64,000 nt of DNA, taken from NCBI GenBank assembly GCA_016704435.1, contig JADJAB010000011.1, positions 96,196 to 160,195 of the forward strand, in the 5' to 3' direction. Numbering within the stretch: position 1 is the first letter of the stretch; each line of letters opens with the position of its first letter. Both the position numbers and the translations under genes were made by a program. This document shows, in pieces, positions 18,401-26,197 of this stretch. The notes under the pieces are model-generated. The model was not told where the DNA came from. It worked only from the letters and a program-made list of their open reading frames with translations, and did not search any database. The DNA is from Rhodobacter sp. (GTDB taxonomy: Bacteria > Pseudomonadota > Alphaproteobacteria > Rhodobacterales > Rhodobacteraceae).

Positions 18401-18919
18401 AAGCTGCGGGCCGGGATTGCGGGGCTGAACAAGGAAGGCCGCGAGCGGCTGTTGACCGCCTTCGAGCAGGTGAACACCAACTTCGGCGCTCTCTTCACGC
18501 ATCTTTTCGGCGGTGGCGAGGCGCGGCTGGTCCTGGTTGAGTCAGACGATCCGCTTGAGGCCGGGCTGGAGATCATGTGCCAGCCGCCGGGCAAGCGTCT
18601 GGCGACACTGAGCCTGCTGTCGGGCGGCGAGCAGACACTGACCGCGCTGGCGCTGATCTTCGGGGTGTTCCTGGCCAACCCGGCACCGATCTGCGTGCTG
18701 GACGAGGTGGACGCGCCCCTGGATGACGCGAACGTCACGCGGTTCTGCGACATGCTGGACGAGATGACCCGGCGCACCGAAACCCGCTTTCTGGTGATCA
18801 CCCACCATGCCGTGACGATGGCGCGGATGGACCGGCTGTTCGGGGTGACGATGGCCGAGCAGGGGGTTTCGCAGCTGGTGAGCGTCGATCTGAAGCGGGC
18901 CGAGGCGCTGGTGGCCTGA
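15464..18919 (+). CDS. smc: chromosome segregation ATPase SMC
   Basis: Condensin core subunit. The 1151-residue product has the N-terminal head with Walker A GPNGCGKSN (about residues 32-40), long Ala/Glu/Arg-rich coiled coils either side of a hinge (about residues 510-630), and the C-terminal head with signature LSGGEQ followed by Walker B ICVLDEVDAPLDD. The start is GTG in front of RFTKLRLNGFKSF, the normal SMC opening. The coils make the opposite strand look open over long stretches, which is shadow. No scpA/scpB is adjacent. Confidence 0.96.
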   Translation: MRFTKLRLNGFKSFVDPTDLVIHDGLTGVVGPNGCGKSNLLEALRWVMGENRPTAMRGGGMEDVIFNGAATRTARNFAEVALVIDNQDRLAPSGFNDADQIEIVRRITRDAGSAYKANTKEVRARDVQMLFADASTGSHSPALVRQGQISELINAKPKARRRVLEEAAGISGLYARRHEAELKLAGTEQNLLRVDDVLEQLAQQLSLLTRQARQAARYREIGEELRLAEGMLLYRRWREADEARGAAEGALRERLVAAAEAERAARAAGALREAAEAGLPAKREEEAIAAAVLQRLGLQRDALGDEAARAMQRIDVLTGRIAQLGADIEREAGLNRDAGEVIGRLEWEIEQVARAHDGHDERLAEAFEAAREAGVILSDRETLLSEATEDAARLAARHHSSVRMVQDTQMTLERAESEATRARSAVEGAEAAVAGADEAFVAAGEAREAAAELVERTEEALVAAEDARGEVQGREADARAVRSEAEGEASALRAEVQALARLVEREAQAGHQLLDRLVVEPGYEMALGAALADDLRAPEVGAGERSGWCVLEPYLSPQPLPAGAEALADRVEAPAVLARRLSQIGLVSREQGFALQAELKPGQRLVSLDGDLWRWDGFRAGAEDAPSAAALRLQQLNRLVQLKRDLEEVSATAEGARQAHEALQARLQDLARADQLARDARRAADQRLAEADRAAARAEADRSIAVGKLEAAKLSVARFEDEAMAALGRLREAEAAVTDLPDLEAARDKVEAAKVAVEAARIAMLTRRSGHDEVRREGEARVRRRQEAVKELSGWKHRLATAERRSDELAERRVEAETELAEARDAPEEIAAKREELAEALDAVEARRALAAEALAAAELAQREAAMAEREAERLAGEAREAKARAEARLDAAREAVSLAADRIAEEEDRTPQELLASLKVDPDKMPGAEALDNDVQRLKRQREALGAVNLRAEEDAKAVDAEYSALAAEKADLEEAVKKLRAGIAGLNKEGRERLLTAFEQVNTNFGALFTHLFGGGEARLVLVESDDPLEAGLEIMCQPPGKRLATLSLLSGGEQTLTALALIFGVFLANPAPICVLDEVDAPLDDANVTRFCDMLDEMTRRTETRFLVITHHAVTMARMDRLFGVTMAEQGVSQLVSVDLKRAEALVA

Positions 18920-18959
18920 TCGCGTCGTGGTTTACGCGATGTTTACCGGAATCGGATGA

Positions 18960-18974
18960 GAACAAGGCAGGAAC
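18960..18974 (+). promoter_or_regulatory. putative LexA box (GAAC-N7-GAAC)
   Basis: A GAAC direct repeat with exactly seven bases between. It is the complement of GTTC-N7-GTTC, the LexA site known from Rhodobacter and other Alphaproteobacteria. It ends 18 bases before the ATG of a 40-codon ORF, so LexA would cover the start of transcription. Only the smc terminus lies on the other side, so the micro-ORF is the only obvious target. Confidence 0.5.
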
Positions 18975-18992
18975 ATTTGCCTTGAGGTCGCC

Positions 18993-19115
18993 ATGAACGG
19001 GACGTTGATCTTGATTGCTGCGGTTGTCGGGGCTTTTCTGTCAGTGGCAGAGGGCGGGCGGCCCAGCGCGGGGGGCTGGCAGCAGCCGTCGGCGCTGGGA
19101 ATATGGGTGCCCTGA
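18993..19115 (+). CDS. 40-residue membrane micro-protein, possibly SOS-induced
   Basis: Short ORF below usual annotation cut-offs. ATG preceded by TTGAGG at suitable distance; product MNGTLILIAAVVGAFLSVAE..., ending in IWVP. It has one hydrophobic segment (about residues 3-18) followed by a short Gly/Ser/Trp tail. The LexA-type box directly upstream suggests SOS control. The size, membrane segment and SOS box recall the Caulobacter division inhibitor SidA and other small SOS checkpoint proteins, but I recognise no sequence similarity. Coding status is unproven. Confidence 0.4.
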   Translation: MNGTLILIAAVVGAFLSVAEGGRPSAGGWQQPSALGIWVP

Positions 19116-19168
19116 GCCCGCAAGGCCCGCGACAGGGCATGGGGAACAGCCGCCCCGTATGGGCACCG

Positions 19169-20074
19169 CTATGCTGGCGGGATCAGGACCTCGACCTTGG
19201 CGCGCAGGGTCAGGTCGGCCTCGATCAGGCGGCCTTCCTCGCGCAGAAGTGCGGCAAGGTCGGGGGAAAGGGACTGGGTGCGGTCGTAGAAATAGCCGAT
19301 CTCTTCGGGGCCGGCAGTTTCCAGATGGGCCTGCAGCTCGGGGTGGTACTGATAGGCGCCGCGTGTCAGGCGGAAGGGCAGCGCGTCCAGCCAGGCGGCG
19401 CGGTCCTGTGCGTGAAAGTGCAACAGGCGCAGGCGGCGTTCGAAGGGCGGGCCGGGTAGGCGCTCCTTCCGGTAGAAGGCCGAATGCAGGCGCGGCGACA
19501 GGCCCTGAATTCCGGTGCGGAAGAACGACTTGCCGTTGGTATGCGACAAATGCCCTTCGGGCAGGATCCCGGCATAGGCACCAAGGACGGGAACGCGCAG
19601 GTGGGCATAGCGCAGCTTCAGCGGGCCACGGAACTGCCTAGCAGTGAAAATATCATCGGGCAGGGACGGGTCATGCATCGCCTCATGCGGTTCCATCCGC
19701 AGGGTCCATTGCTCGGGCGGAACAGAGGCCAGGATCTCGGCGACGGGAATCGAGGGCCAGAGGAATTCGTCGACGTCGATATGGCCCAGCCAGGGCAGCC
19801 GGCAGGCGCGATAGGCGGCCTGAGCATTGCGCGACTGGCGGTTCTGGTGCCGCTCGGGGCGTTTGCCGGCGGTGGCCCAGCGGATTTCGTCGCAGCGTAT
19901 GGGGGTGACTTGCGCAAGATCGGCCACCAGGTCGAAGGCCGGGTCATCGGGGTCGTCGAAGTACAGCCAGATCCGTGCGCAGCCCAGCGAGAGATGATGC
20001 GCCACGAAGGCCAGCACCTTTTCCGGCGCGGCCTTGACGGTGCTGACGAGGCCCCATTCCATCGCCGGTGCCAT
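19169..20074 (-). CDS. glycosyltransferase family 2-like protein
   Basis: 301-residue protein of the DUF/GT2-like group that begins MEWGLVSTVKAAPEKV. It has a DxD-type motif in HIDVDEFLWP (about residues 99-108), consistent with nucleotide-sugar and metal binding. The start ATG overlaps the stop of the upstream transglycosylase gene (TGATG), so the two are coupled. A GTG one codon upstream is an alternative. The sugar and acceptor are unknown; a cell-envelope role is inferred from the neighbour. Confidence 0.75.
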   Translation of the reverse strand: MAPAMEWGLVSTVKAAPEKVLAFVAHHLSLGCARIWLYFDDPDDPAFDLVADLAQVTPIRCDEIRWATAGKRPERHQNRQSRNAQAAYRACRLPWLGHIDVDEFLWPSIPVAEILASVPPEQWTLRMEPHEAMHDPSLPDDIFTARQFRGPLKLRYAHLRVPVLGAYAGILPEGHLSHTNGKSFFRTGIQGLSPRLHSAFYRKERLPGPPFERRLRLLHFHAQDRAAWLDALPFRLTRGAYQYHPELQAHLETAGPEEIGYFYDRTQSLSPDLAALLREEGRLIEADLTLRAKVEVLIPPA

Positions 20075-21234
20075 CACAGCGCGTTCAGCAGCTCAAGCGT
20101 CGGCCAGGCGTCGGCGGGCAGGCCGAGGCGGGCCTGTTCCTTCTGCACCGCGTCGCGGGTGCCGGCGCCAAGAATGCCGTCGATCTTTCCCACGTCATGG
20201 CCAAGTGCTGCCAGGCGACGTTGCAGCAGTTCCATCTGGTCGGTCGTCAGCGCCGGGTCCGGGCTGCCGGAGGCATAGGGCGCGGCACCTTCGATGCGGG
20301 TGGCAAAATAGGCGGCGGTCAGGACATAGGTGAAGCTCTTGTTCCATTCGAAAAGCACGCGGAAATTCGGGTAGATCAGGAAGGCTGGCCCCTTGCGGCC
20401 CTGCGGCAGGATCAACGAGGCGGCAAGGCCGGGGGGCAGCGTGCCTTCGCGCGGGGCGACGCCCAGCGCGGCCCAGGCCTCGACCGCTTGTTCGGTGTGC
20501 AGACCGGTCAGCGACCACTCGAACCGATCCGGCAGGGTGACTTCGGTCAGCCAGGGTTCTCCGGCGCGCCAGCCGTGGTAGCGCAAGAGGTTGGCCCCGG
20601 AAAGCAGCGCGTCCGGCGCCGAGGTTTTCAACGTGACATGGCCGTCGCCGTCGCCATCCACCCCGCGGTCAAGGATGTCGCGGGGCAGCATCTGGACCAT
20701 GCCGATCTCGCCCGCCCAGGCACCGGTGGTGGAAATGGGCAACTCGCCCTTGGCATGCAAGGCGATGGCGGCGAAGATCTGGGGCTGGAAGATTCCGGGC
20801 CGGCGGCAGTCGTGGGCAAGGGTGAGCAGGGCGTTGCGGGTGTTGAAATCGCCCTGCACCTGGCCAAAATCGGTCTCGAAAGCCCAGAAGGCCAGCAGGA
20901 TGCCGCGCGGGATGCCGTAGTCGGCCTCGGCGCGGGCAAGGATCGGGTCAAGGTCCAGCGCCCTGGTGCGTGCGGTGGAGAGGCGCGACTTCGAGATCAG
21001 CGCGCCGGAGAAATCCAGAAAGGTCTTGCGGAAGACGCCTTGCGTGCGATCGGATTTCAGGACCTTGGAGTCCTGGCGGGCACCCTTGAAAAAGCTCTGA
21101 ACCGCGTCCTCGGGCAGGCCCTGGGCCAGCGCCTCTTCGGCCATGGTTGCCAGAAAGGCGGTGAAATCGCCGCCACAGGGGGTGGCGGTGGCGGGGGAGG
21201 CCGCAAGGGCGGCGATTAGAACAAGGGCGCGCAT
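20074..21234 (-). CDS. lytic murein transglycosylase, MltB-like with peptidoglycan-binding domain
   Basis: Cleaves peptidoglycan in the periplasm. The 386-residue product has a signal peptide over about residues 1-18 and an SLT/MltB catalytic core with the catalytic Glu in FWAFETDFGQ, then the conserved GEIGMVQMLP and NLLRYHGWRAG segments. A C-terminal peptidoglycan-binding helix bundle follows (about residues 325-385, ending LELLNAL). The ATG at 21234 gives the signal peptide, while longer frames upstream run through cobD. It overlaps the cobD 3' end by 19 bases. Confidence 0.9.
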   Translation of the reverse strand: MRALVLIAALAASPATATPCGGDFTAFLATMAEEALAQGLPEDAVQSFFKGARQDSKVLKSDRTQGVFRKTFLDFSGALISKSRLSTARTRALDLDPILARAEADYGIPRGILLAFWAFETDFGQVQGDFNTRNALLTLAHDCRRPGIFQPQIFAAIALHAKGELPISTTGAWAGEIGMVQMLPRDILDRGVDGDGDGHVTLKTSAPDALLSGANLLRYHGWRAGEPWLTEVTLPDRFEWSLTGLHTEQAVEAWAALGVAPREGTLPPGLAASLILPQGRKGPAFLIYPNFRVLFEWNKSFTYVLTAAYFATRIEGAAPYASGSPDPALTTDQMELLQRRLAALGHDVGKIDGILGAGTRDAVQKEQARLGLPADAWPTLELLNAL

Positions 21235-22147
21235 GTCGGGCAGGTTAGGGCGAGGAGGGTGACAAGGGCAAGCATCCCGGCCCAGGTGCGCCAAAGCGCG
21301 GCGCAGGCGGCGTCGATATCGTCCGCGCCGGGGTCGCGGCGGCCTTCGGGCCAGACCCAGGGGTAATCGGTCACCGCGCCGCCATAGCTGCGCGGCCCGG
21401 CAAGGGCGACGTCCAGCACGGGTGCGAGAACGGATTCCGGCCAGCCGGCATTGGGGCTGCGGTGCTTGGGTGCGTCGCGCAGCACCGGACGGGGATCGCG
21501 CCAGCCGTGCGTGAGGGCAATAAGAAGCGCAGTCAGACGGGCGGGGACCAGATTCAGCAGATCGTCCCACCGGGCCGAGGCCCAGCCAAAGTCGCGGTGG
21601 CGCGGGTCAGGTGGCCGACCATGCTGTCGGCGGTGTTGGCCATTTTATAGACGAGGATGCCGGGCAAGCCGCCCACCAGATACCAGAAGGCAGGGGCGAT
21701 CACGCCATCGGACAGGTTCTCGGCGGCGGATTCGATGGCGCCGCGGGCGACGTCGGCTTTCCGCATCGGGGCGATGTCGCGGCCCACGATCAGGGCGACA
21801 GCGGCCTTGCCGTCGACGAGGCTGCGGCGCAGGCCGCGCGCCACGTCGCGGACGTGGTCGACCAGGCTGCGCTGGGCCAGCAGGATGGCGACGGTCAGGG
21901 TCTCCAGAATGCCGTAGTCGGGGATCAGGTGGATCAGCCAGCCAAGGGTGGCGGCTGAGACGGCGAGTGCGGCGGCCACTGCGATGCCATTGCGGCGCGC
22001 GGCCGGGGGGCGGTTGAAGCGGCGGTCAAGGTTTCCGATCAGGCGGCCCATCAGCGCGGCCGGATGCGGCAGGCGGCGCCAGAGCCAGTCGGGCTCGCCG
22101 AGCAGCGCGTCGATGGTCAGGGCAAGGGCGAGAATCGGGGCGGTCAT
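21216..22147 (-). pseudogene. cobD: cobalamin biosynthesis protein CobD/CbiB, one-base frameshift
   Basis: Membrane protein that attaches the aminopropanol arm to adenosylcobyric acid. The N-terminal part, from ATG at 22147, reads ALALTIDALLGEPDWLW and continues to SAAENLSDGVIAPAFWY and KMANTADSMVGHL. The frame is then lost near 21600. The next frame resumes with FGWASARWDDLLNLVPARL and runs to the stop at 21216. One missing base in CTGACCCGCGCC explains it, and the corrected product is about 310 residues, normal for CobD. No other cobalamin genes are adjacent except the adenosyltransferase far away at 50100. Confidence 0.8.
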
Positions 22148-22347
22148 GCGGCGGTCCGGTTGCGGGTAGCGGAGGTTGGACCCTAAACCGGAGCGCTGCG
22201 CAAGGCGTGACTCGCCCATAGCGTGTGGCGAACTGAGGCAAAACCGTCACGCAGCATTCACAATTTCGCAACAGCCCGGCGGCATCAAGAGCTTGCCTTG
22301 ATTTTAACCATTTCGGGCACAGACTTGAGGCGACGGAGGGTGCGGCG

Positions 22348-22701
22348 ATGCTGGAATTTCTGCCGAAAGAAGTGCGAGAGGGGCTGGAGGCCGCGCGCAA
22401 GCGCGATCTGAAACGCAAGTCCCGCCTGCGGGTTCAGGTGGGCGAGGCGGTCTTTCCGGTGCTGCGGTTCTGGCACGACGGCTTTGCGCTGGATGCCGAT
22501 CTGTCTCCGGGAAAGCTGCGCGGGCTGGTGGATGTGTTCGACGGCTCGCGGCATGTGTTCCAGTGCCTGATCGTGGCTTCGGGGCTGGAAAACGGTGAGC
22601 TGGTCTGTGATTTCAAGCGGGCGACGGCGGTGACCGAGACGGCGCCGCTGGATTACTGGCGCGACGCCAATGCGCCGGTGGGCTATCTGCCGCGGGCGTG
22701 A
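22348..22701 (+). CDS. conserved hypothetical protein, PilZ-like
   Basis: 117 residues. A basic N-terminal stretch (ARKRDLKRKSRLRVQVG, about residues 15-31) followed by a small predominantly beta domain resembles the RxxxR start of PilZ c-di-GMP receptors, with GFALDAD in place of the usual second motif. The match is only suggestive. The ATG follows a GGAGG-like site. About 40 bases upstream is TTAACCAT (22304-22311), identical to the conserved half of the CtrA box, which hints at cell-cycle or motility control. It is divergent from cobD. Confidence 0.65.
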   Translation: MLEFLPKEVREGLEAARKRDLKRKSRLRVQVGEAVFPVLRFWHDGFALDADLSPGKLRGLVDVFDGSRHVFQCLIVASGLENGELVCDFKRATAVTETAPLDYWRDANAPVGYLPRA

Positions 22702-22723
22702 CGCCGGGCTGCGGCACCGATCA

Positions 22724-23263
22724 TCAGGGCCGGATTTCGACTTTGGTGCCAACCGGCGCGTGGCCCCAGATATCGCGCATCTGCGCGTTGGTCAGGGCGA
22801 TGCAGCCGGCGGTCCAATCGCCTTGCATCATCAGCGCCTCCGGCAACGAATTGGGCTGGCCGTGGATCATGATGTCGCCTCCGGGAGAATAGCCGCCATC
22901 GCGGGCGGCGGCGATGTCTGCGGGCTGCGGGTAATCGAGGCCCAGCGACAGGTGGTAGCTGCTCTGATCGTTGCGGCGGGCGATGGCGAAGCTGCCCTCG
23001 GGGGTGCGGCCATCGCCTTCGCGTGCCTTGTCGCCCCTCGGGGAAAAGCCAAGGGCGATGGGCCAGATTCGCACTGCGGCGCCGTTCTGGAAAAGGGTCA
23101 TCCGGCGGGCGGATTTCTCGATCAGGATGCCGTCCAGCGGGCCGGAGAGTGCGATTTCGGGCGGGCGGTCCGGGGGCGGCGCGGGCCGCACCCAGATCAG
23201 CCCCAGCGCGCCGATCAGGGCGAGAAGGGCAAGGGCGGAAAAGAGGCGGGCAATGCGGCGCAT
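22724..23263 (-). CDS. L,D-transpeptidase (YkuD) family protein
   Basis: Cross-links peptidoglycan or attaches proteins to it, acting in the periplasm. The 179-residue product has an N-terminal membrane anchor/signal (about residues 5-24), then a YkuD domain with the His motif MIHGQPNSL and the active-site Cys in GDWTAGCIALTN. The ATG at 23263 was chosen because it gives the membrane segment; upstream frame is shadow of the aminotransferase gene. It converges with the hypothetical gene at 22348-22701. Confidence 0.88.
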   Translation of the reverse strand: MRRIARLFSALALLALIGALGLIWVRPAPPPDRPPEIALSGPLDGILIEKSARRMTLFQNGAAVRIWPIALGFSPRGDKAREGDGRTPEGSFAIARRNDQSSYHLSLGLDYPQPADIAAARDGGYSPGGDIMIHGQPNSLPEALMMQGDWTAGCIALTNAQMRDIWGHAPVGTKVEIRP

Positions 23264-23372
23264 GGCGCAGGGTAACGCCCAGGCCGGTTGCCTGCAAAGG
23301 GCCTTGCAGCTAGGCCTCAGATCGCCTTTCCGGCGGATGCGCTGCGGGGCGCAACCGAAGCGGCCGGCAGCG

Positions 23373-24545
23373 CTATTGCAGGTCGGCAAAGGCCTTTTGC
23401 AGGCGGGTGACGGCCTCGGCCACCTGAGCGCGCGGCGCGGCAAGATTGAAGCGCAGGAAGGATTCGCCCCCCGCGCCGAAGGTGGCGCCGTGGTTGGCGA
23501 CAACCTTCGCCTCTTTCTCGATCCGGGCGATGAATTCAGCGGACGCCATGCCGGTGGCGGTGAAGTCGACCCAGCTGAGATAGGTGGACTCCAGCGGCAT
23601 CGACCGAACGCCGGGAATGGCGTTGAGGCCGTCGTCGAACAGGCGGCGGTTGCCGTCGAGATAGGAGACCAGCGCATCGACCCAGGCCGCGCCTTCGGGA
23701 GAGTAGGCGGCGGTGACCATGTGCAGGCCAAAGGAGTTGGCCGAGATGCCCAAGGCCGCCATCCGGTCGGCAAAGCGTTTGCGCAAGTCCGGGTCGGCGA
23801 TGATCACGTTGCCGGTGTGCGATCCGGCGATGTTGAAGGTTTTCGTGGCGGCAGTCATCATCACCAGACGGTCGGCGATCTCGGGGGCGGCGTTGGCCAT
23901 GACGTGGTGTTTGTGGCCAGAGAAGACCAGGTCGTGGTGGATCTCGTCCGAGACCAGGATCAGGTCGTGGCGGCGGCAGAAATCGGCGGTGGCGCGCAAT
24001 TCGTCCAGCGTCCAGACCCGGCCGCCGGGGTTGTGCGGCGAGCACAGGATCAGCATCTTTTCGCGGCCGGTCATCTGGGCATCCCAGGCGGCGAAATCCA
24101 TCTCGTAGCGGCCATTCGTCAGGGCCAGATGGCACTCTACCACCTCGCGCCCCGCTGCGCGGATGGTGCGGGCGAAGGCGTGGTAGACCGGGGTCATCAG
24201 GACGATGCCGTCACCGGGTTGGGTGAAGGCGTCAAGGCAAAGGCCGGTGCCGTTGACGAGGCCATGGGTGGTGAAGATGTGGCTGGGATCGACGGTCCAG
24301 CCGTGGCGCGTCTCCATCCACCAGCGGATCGCGTTCAGATAGGCGGTATCGTCACCGAAATAGCCATAGATGCCGTGGGCGGTCATGCTTTCCAGGGCGG
24401 CCTGGATGCAGACGGGGGGCGCAAACTCCATGTCGGCGACCCACATGGCGATGCCTTCGGTGGGGGAAACCCCGTAAAGGGCCTGCATCATGTCCCATTT
24501 CACGCAATGGGAGCCGAGGCGGTTGACCGGAGTATCGAAGTTCAT
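23373..24545 (-). CDS. PLP-dependent aminotransferase, MalY/PatB (cystathionine beta-lyase type)
   Basis: Fold-type I PLP enzyme, 390 residues. The family N-terminus NFDTPVNRLGSHCVKWD, the substrate segment MWVADMEF, CSPHNPGGRVW, VSDEIHHDLVF and the PLP Lys in TAATKTFNIAG are all present. Members cleave C-S bonds of cystathionine or cysteine conjugates; some also regulate transcription. The start at 24545 is the first Met before homology begins. It is divergent from the first deformylase gene over an unusually AT-rich 171-base region. Confidence 0.88.
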   Translation of the reverse strand: MNFDTPVNRLGSHCVKWDMMQALYGVSPTEGIAMWVADMEFAPPVCIQAALESMTAHGIYGYFGDDTAYLNAIRWWMETRHGWTVDPSHIFTTHGLVNGTGLCLDAFTQPGDGIVLMTPVYHAFARTIRAAGREVVECHLALTNGRYEMDFAAWDAQMTGREKMLILCSPHNPGGRVWTLDELRATADFCRRHDLILVSDEIHHDLVFSGHKHHVMANAAPEIADRLVMMTAATKTFNIAGSHTGNVIIADPDLRKRFADRMAALGISANSFGLHMVTAAYSPEGAAWVDALVSYLDGNRRLFDDGLNAIPGVRSMPLESTYLSWVDFTATGMASAEFIARIEKEAKVVANHGATFGAGGESFLRFNLAAPRAQVAEAVTRLQKAFADLQ

Positions 24546-24609
24546 GCTGCGCCTATGGTGGATGTGCATTCCTGATTGCAATGGATACATGGGATAATAT
24601 ACCGTTTCA

Positions 24610-24631
24610 ATACTGTTAACCGGAACAGCAT
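24610..24631. promoter_or_regulatory. inverted repeat in the malY/def control region
   Basis: ATACTGTT-AACCGG-AACAGCAT, arms matching at 7 of 8 positions, centred in the AT-rich gap between the divergent malY-like and def genes. It could be an operator for either gene. No regulator gene is adjacent. Confidence 0.4.
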
Positions 24632-24716
24632 ACTATTTCATTAGACGAATACAGGACATCATTCCGTTTCCGTCTGCCTCTTGCGCCAAGCCGCTTGCAT
24701 CCCTTAAATCCGGGCC

Positions 24717-25232
24717 ATGATCCGCCCCATCCTGATCCATCCCGATCCGCGTCTCAAGAAGGCATGCGACCCCGTGACCGACATCACCGAAGAGGTGAAG
24801 CGGCTGGCGGAAGACATGCTGGAGACGATGTATGCCGCGCCGGGCATTGGGCTTGCCGCGCCGCAGGTGGGGGTGACACGGCGGGTGCTGGTGATGGATT
24901 GCATCAAGGACGGCCCGCCCGAACCGATGGTGCTGATCAACCCGCAGACGGTCTGGGCCTCCGAGGATGTCTCGACCTATGAAGAGGGGTGCCTGTCGAT
25001 CCCGGATCAATATGCCGAGGTGAAGCGGCCGTCGGCGGTGACGGTGCGGTGGACCGGGCTGGATGGCGCCGAGGAGGAGCGGACCTTCGGAGGGCTCTGG
25101 GCCACCTGCGTGCAGCACGAGATGGACCATCTGGATGGCAAGCTCTTCATCGACTATCTGGGGCCGCTGAAGCGCCAGATGATCACCCGCAAGATGGAAA
25201 AGCTGAAGCGCGAGCGGGCGCGGGCGATCTAG
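24717..25232 (+). CDS. def: peptide deformylase
   Basis: Removes the formyl group from nascent proteins. The 171-residue product has all three metal/catalytic motifs intact: GIGLAAPQVG, EEGCLSIPD (Cys ligand) and QHEMDHLDG (two His ligands and catalytic Glu). It is the canonical copy of the three in this cluster, which precede fmt. The gene downstream (25256) runs the opposite way and interrupts the array. Confidence 0.95.
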   Translation: MIRPILIHPDPRLKKACDPVTDITEEVKRLAEDMLETMYAAPGIGLAAPQVGVTRRVLVMDCIKDGPPEPMVLINPQTVWASEDVSTYEEGCLSIPDQYAEVKRPSAVTVRWTGLDGAEEERTFGGLWATCVQHEMDHLDGKLFIDYLGPLKRQMITRKMEKLKRERARAI

Positions 25233-25255
25233 AGCCGCGCATCCCGCCGGATGGG

Positions 25256-25639
25256 TCAGCCGATCGGATCGGTGCCGCCGCCCATCGACCTCAGCCTGTC
25301 GATCAGCGGGGCGATCTTCGGCCCTTCGGCATCACAGGTGCCGGGCTGGTCGATGGCGGCAAAGGCCGGGGCATAGAACTGGTCGTCATAGGTGCCGGTG
25401 TCCAGCTTCAGCGCGGCCGCCACCTTGTCGGCGGTGCCGGTGATCAGCGCCCATTCGCCATCGGACAGCGCATAGCCGGGGCAATTCATGCCCGCAACAT
25501 TTGCCATGACCAGTCGGGTCAGGAAATCGGCACTGGCGGCCTTTGCCACAGCTTCGGCGGAGGGCAGCTTGACTGTCACGGCGCCATCGGCCAACGCAGG
25601 CGTAGCAATCAGGGCAAGGCAGGCAAGAAGGCGGATCAT
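25256..25639 (-). CDS. hypothetical secreted protein
   Basis: 127 residues with a signal peptide of about 18 residues (LLACLALIATPALA). The mature part has two Cys (in GMNCPGY and GTCDAEG), which could form a disulfide. I do not recognise the family. It lies antisense between the first and second deformylase genes, 23 bases from the first deformylase stop, and starts about 70 bases before the second deformylase start on the other strand. A role tied to the cluster is not evident. Confidence 0.65.
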   Translation of the reverse strand: MIRLLACLALIATPALADGAVTVKLPSAEAVAKAASADFLTRLVMANVAGMNCPGYALSDGEWALITGTADKVAAALKLDTGTYDDQFYAPAFAAIDQPGTCDAEGPKIAPLIDRLRSMGGGTDPIG

Positions 25640-25708
25640 GATGGCCTCGGGGGTGACTTTGCGTCTTGATAGCGCTATTTCGCCGAGAATGCACCTGAGG
25701 GTTTCCTG

Positions 25709-26197
25709 ATGATCCTGCCCATCCTGCGCTGGCCAGATGCGCGCCTGTCCACCACTTGCGCCCCCGCTGTCCTGTCCGACGCGTTGCAGGCGCTGGCGGA
25801 AGACATGCTGCAGACGATGTATGCCGCGCAAGGCCGGGGGCTGGCCGCTCCGCAGGTGGGGCGGCTGGTGCGGCTGTTCGTGATGGACATCGGCTGGAAG
25901 GATGGCGCACGGACGCCGGTGGCAATGGTGAACCCCGAAGTTCTCCGGGTCTCGGACGAGCGCGCTTCGGGGCCGGAGGGCTGCCTGTCGATCCCCGGCC
26001 CGCTGACGGTGGTGGAGCGCGCGGCAGAGGTACGACTGCGCTGGACCGGGCTGGATGGTGCTGCGCGCGAAGAGGACTTCGCGGGCTTCGCGTCAGTCTG
26101 CGTGCAGCATGAGATCGACCATCTTGACGGAATCCTCACACTGGACCGGATCGGCCCCGAAGCGCGGGCACGGGCCGAGGCAGAGGTGCTGGCATGA
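25709..26197 (+). CDS. def: peptide deformylase, second copy
   Basis: 162 residues. The motifs GRGLAAPQVG, PEGCLSIPG and QHEIDHLDG retain the Cys and both His ligands and the catalytic Glu, so it should be active. It differs from the first copy throughout the rest and lacks the C-terminal Lys/Arg-rich tail. The stop overlaps the start of the third copy (ATGA). Confidence 0.92.
   Translation: MILPILRWPDARLSTTCAPAVLSDALQALAEDMLQTMYAAQGRGLAAPQVGRLVRLFVMDIGWKDGARTPVAMVNPEVLRVSDERASGPEGCLSIPGPLTVVERAAEVRLRWTGLDGAAREEDFAGFASVCVQHEIDHLDGILTLDRIGPEARARAEAEVLA

Noticed and set aside
16733..18801. Minus-strand frames of 370-589 codons opposite smc
   Set aside because: Mirror images of the Ala/Glu/Arg-rich coiled coil; composition is His/Arg/Gln or Ser-rich with no domain.
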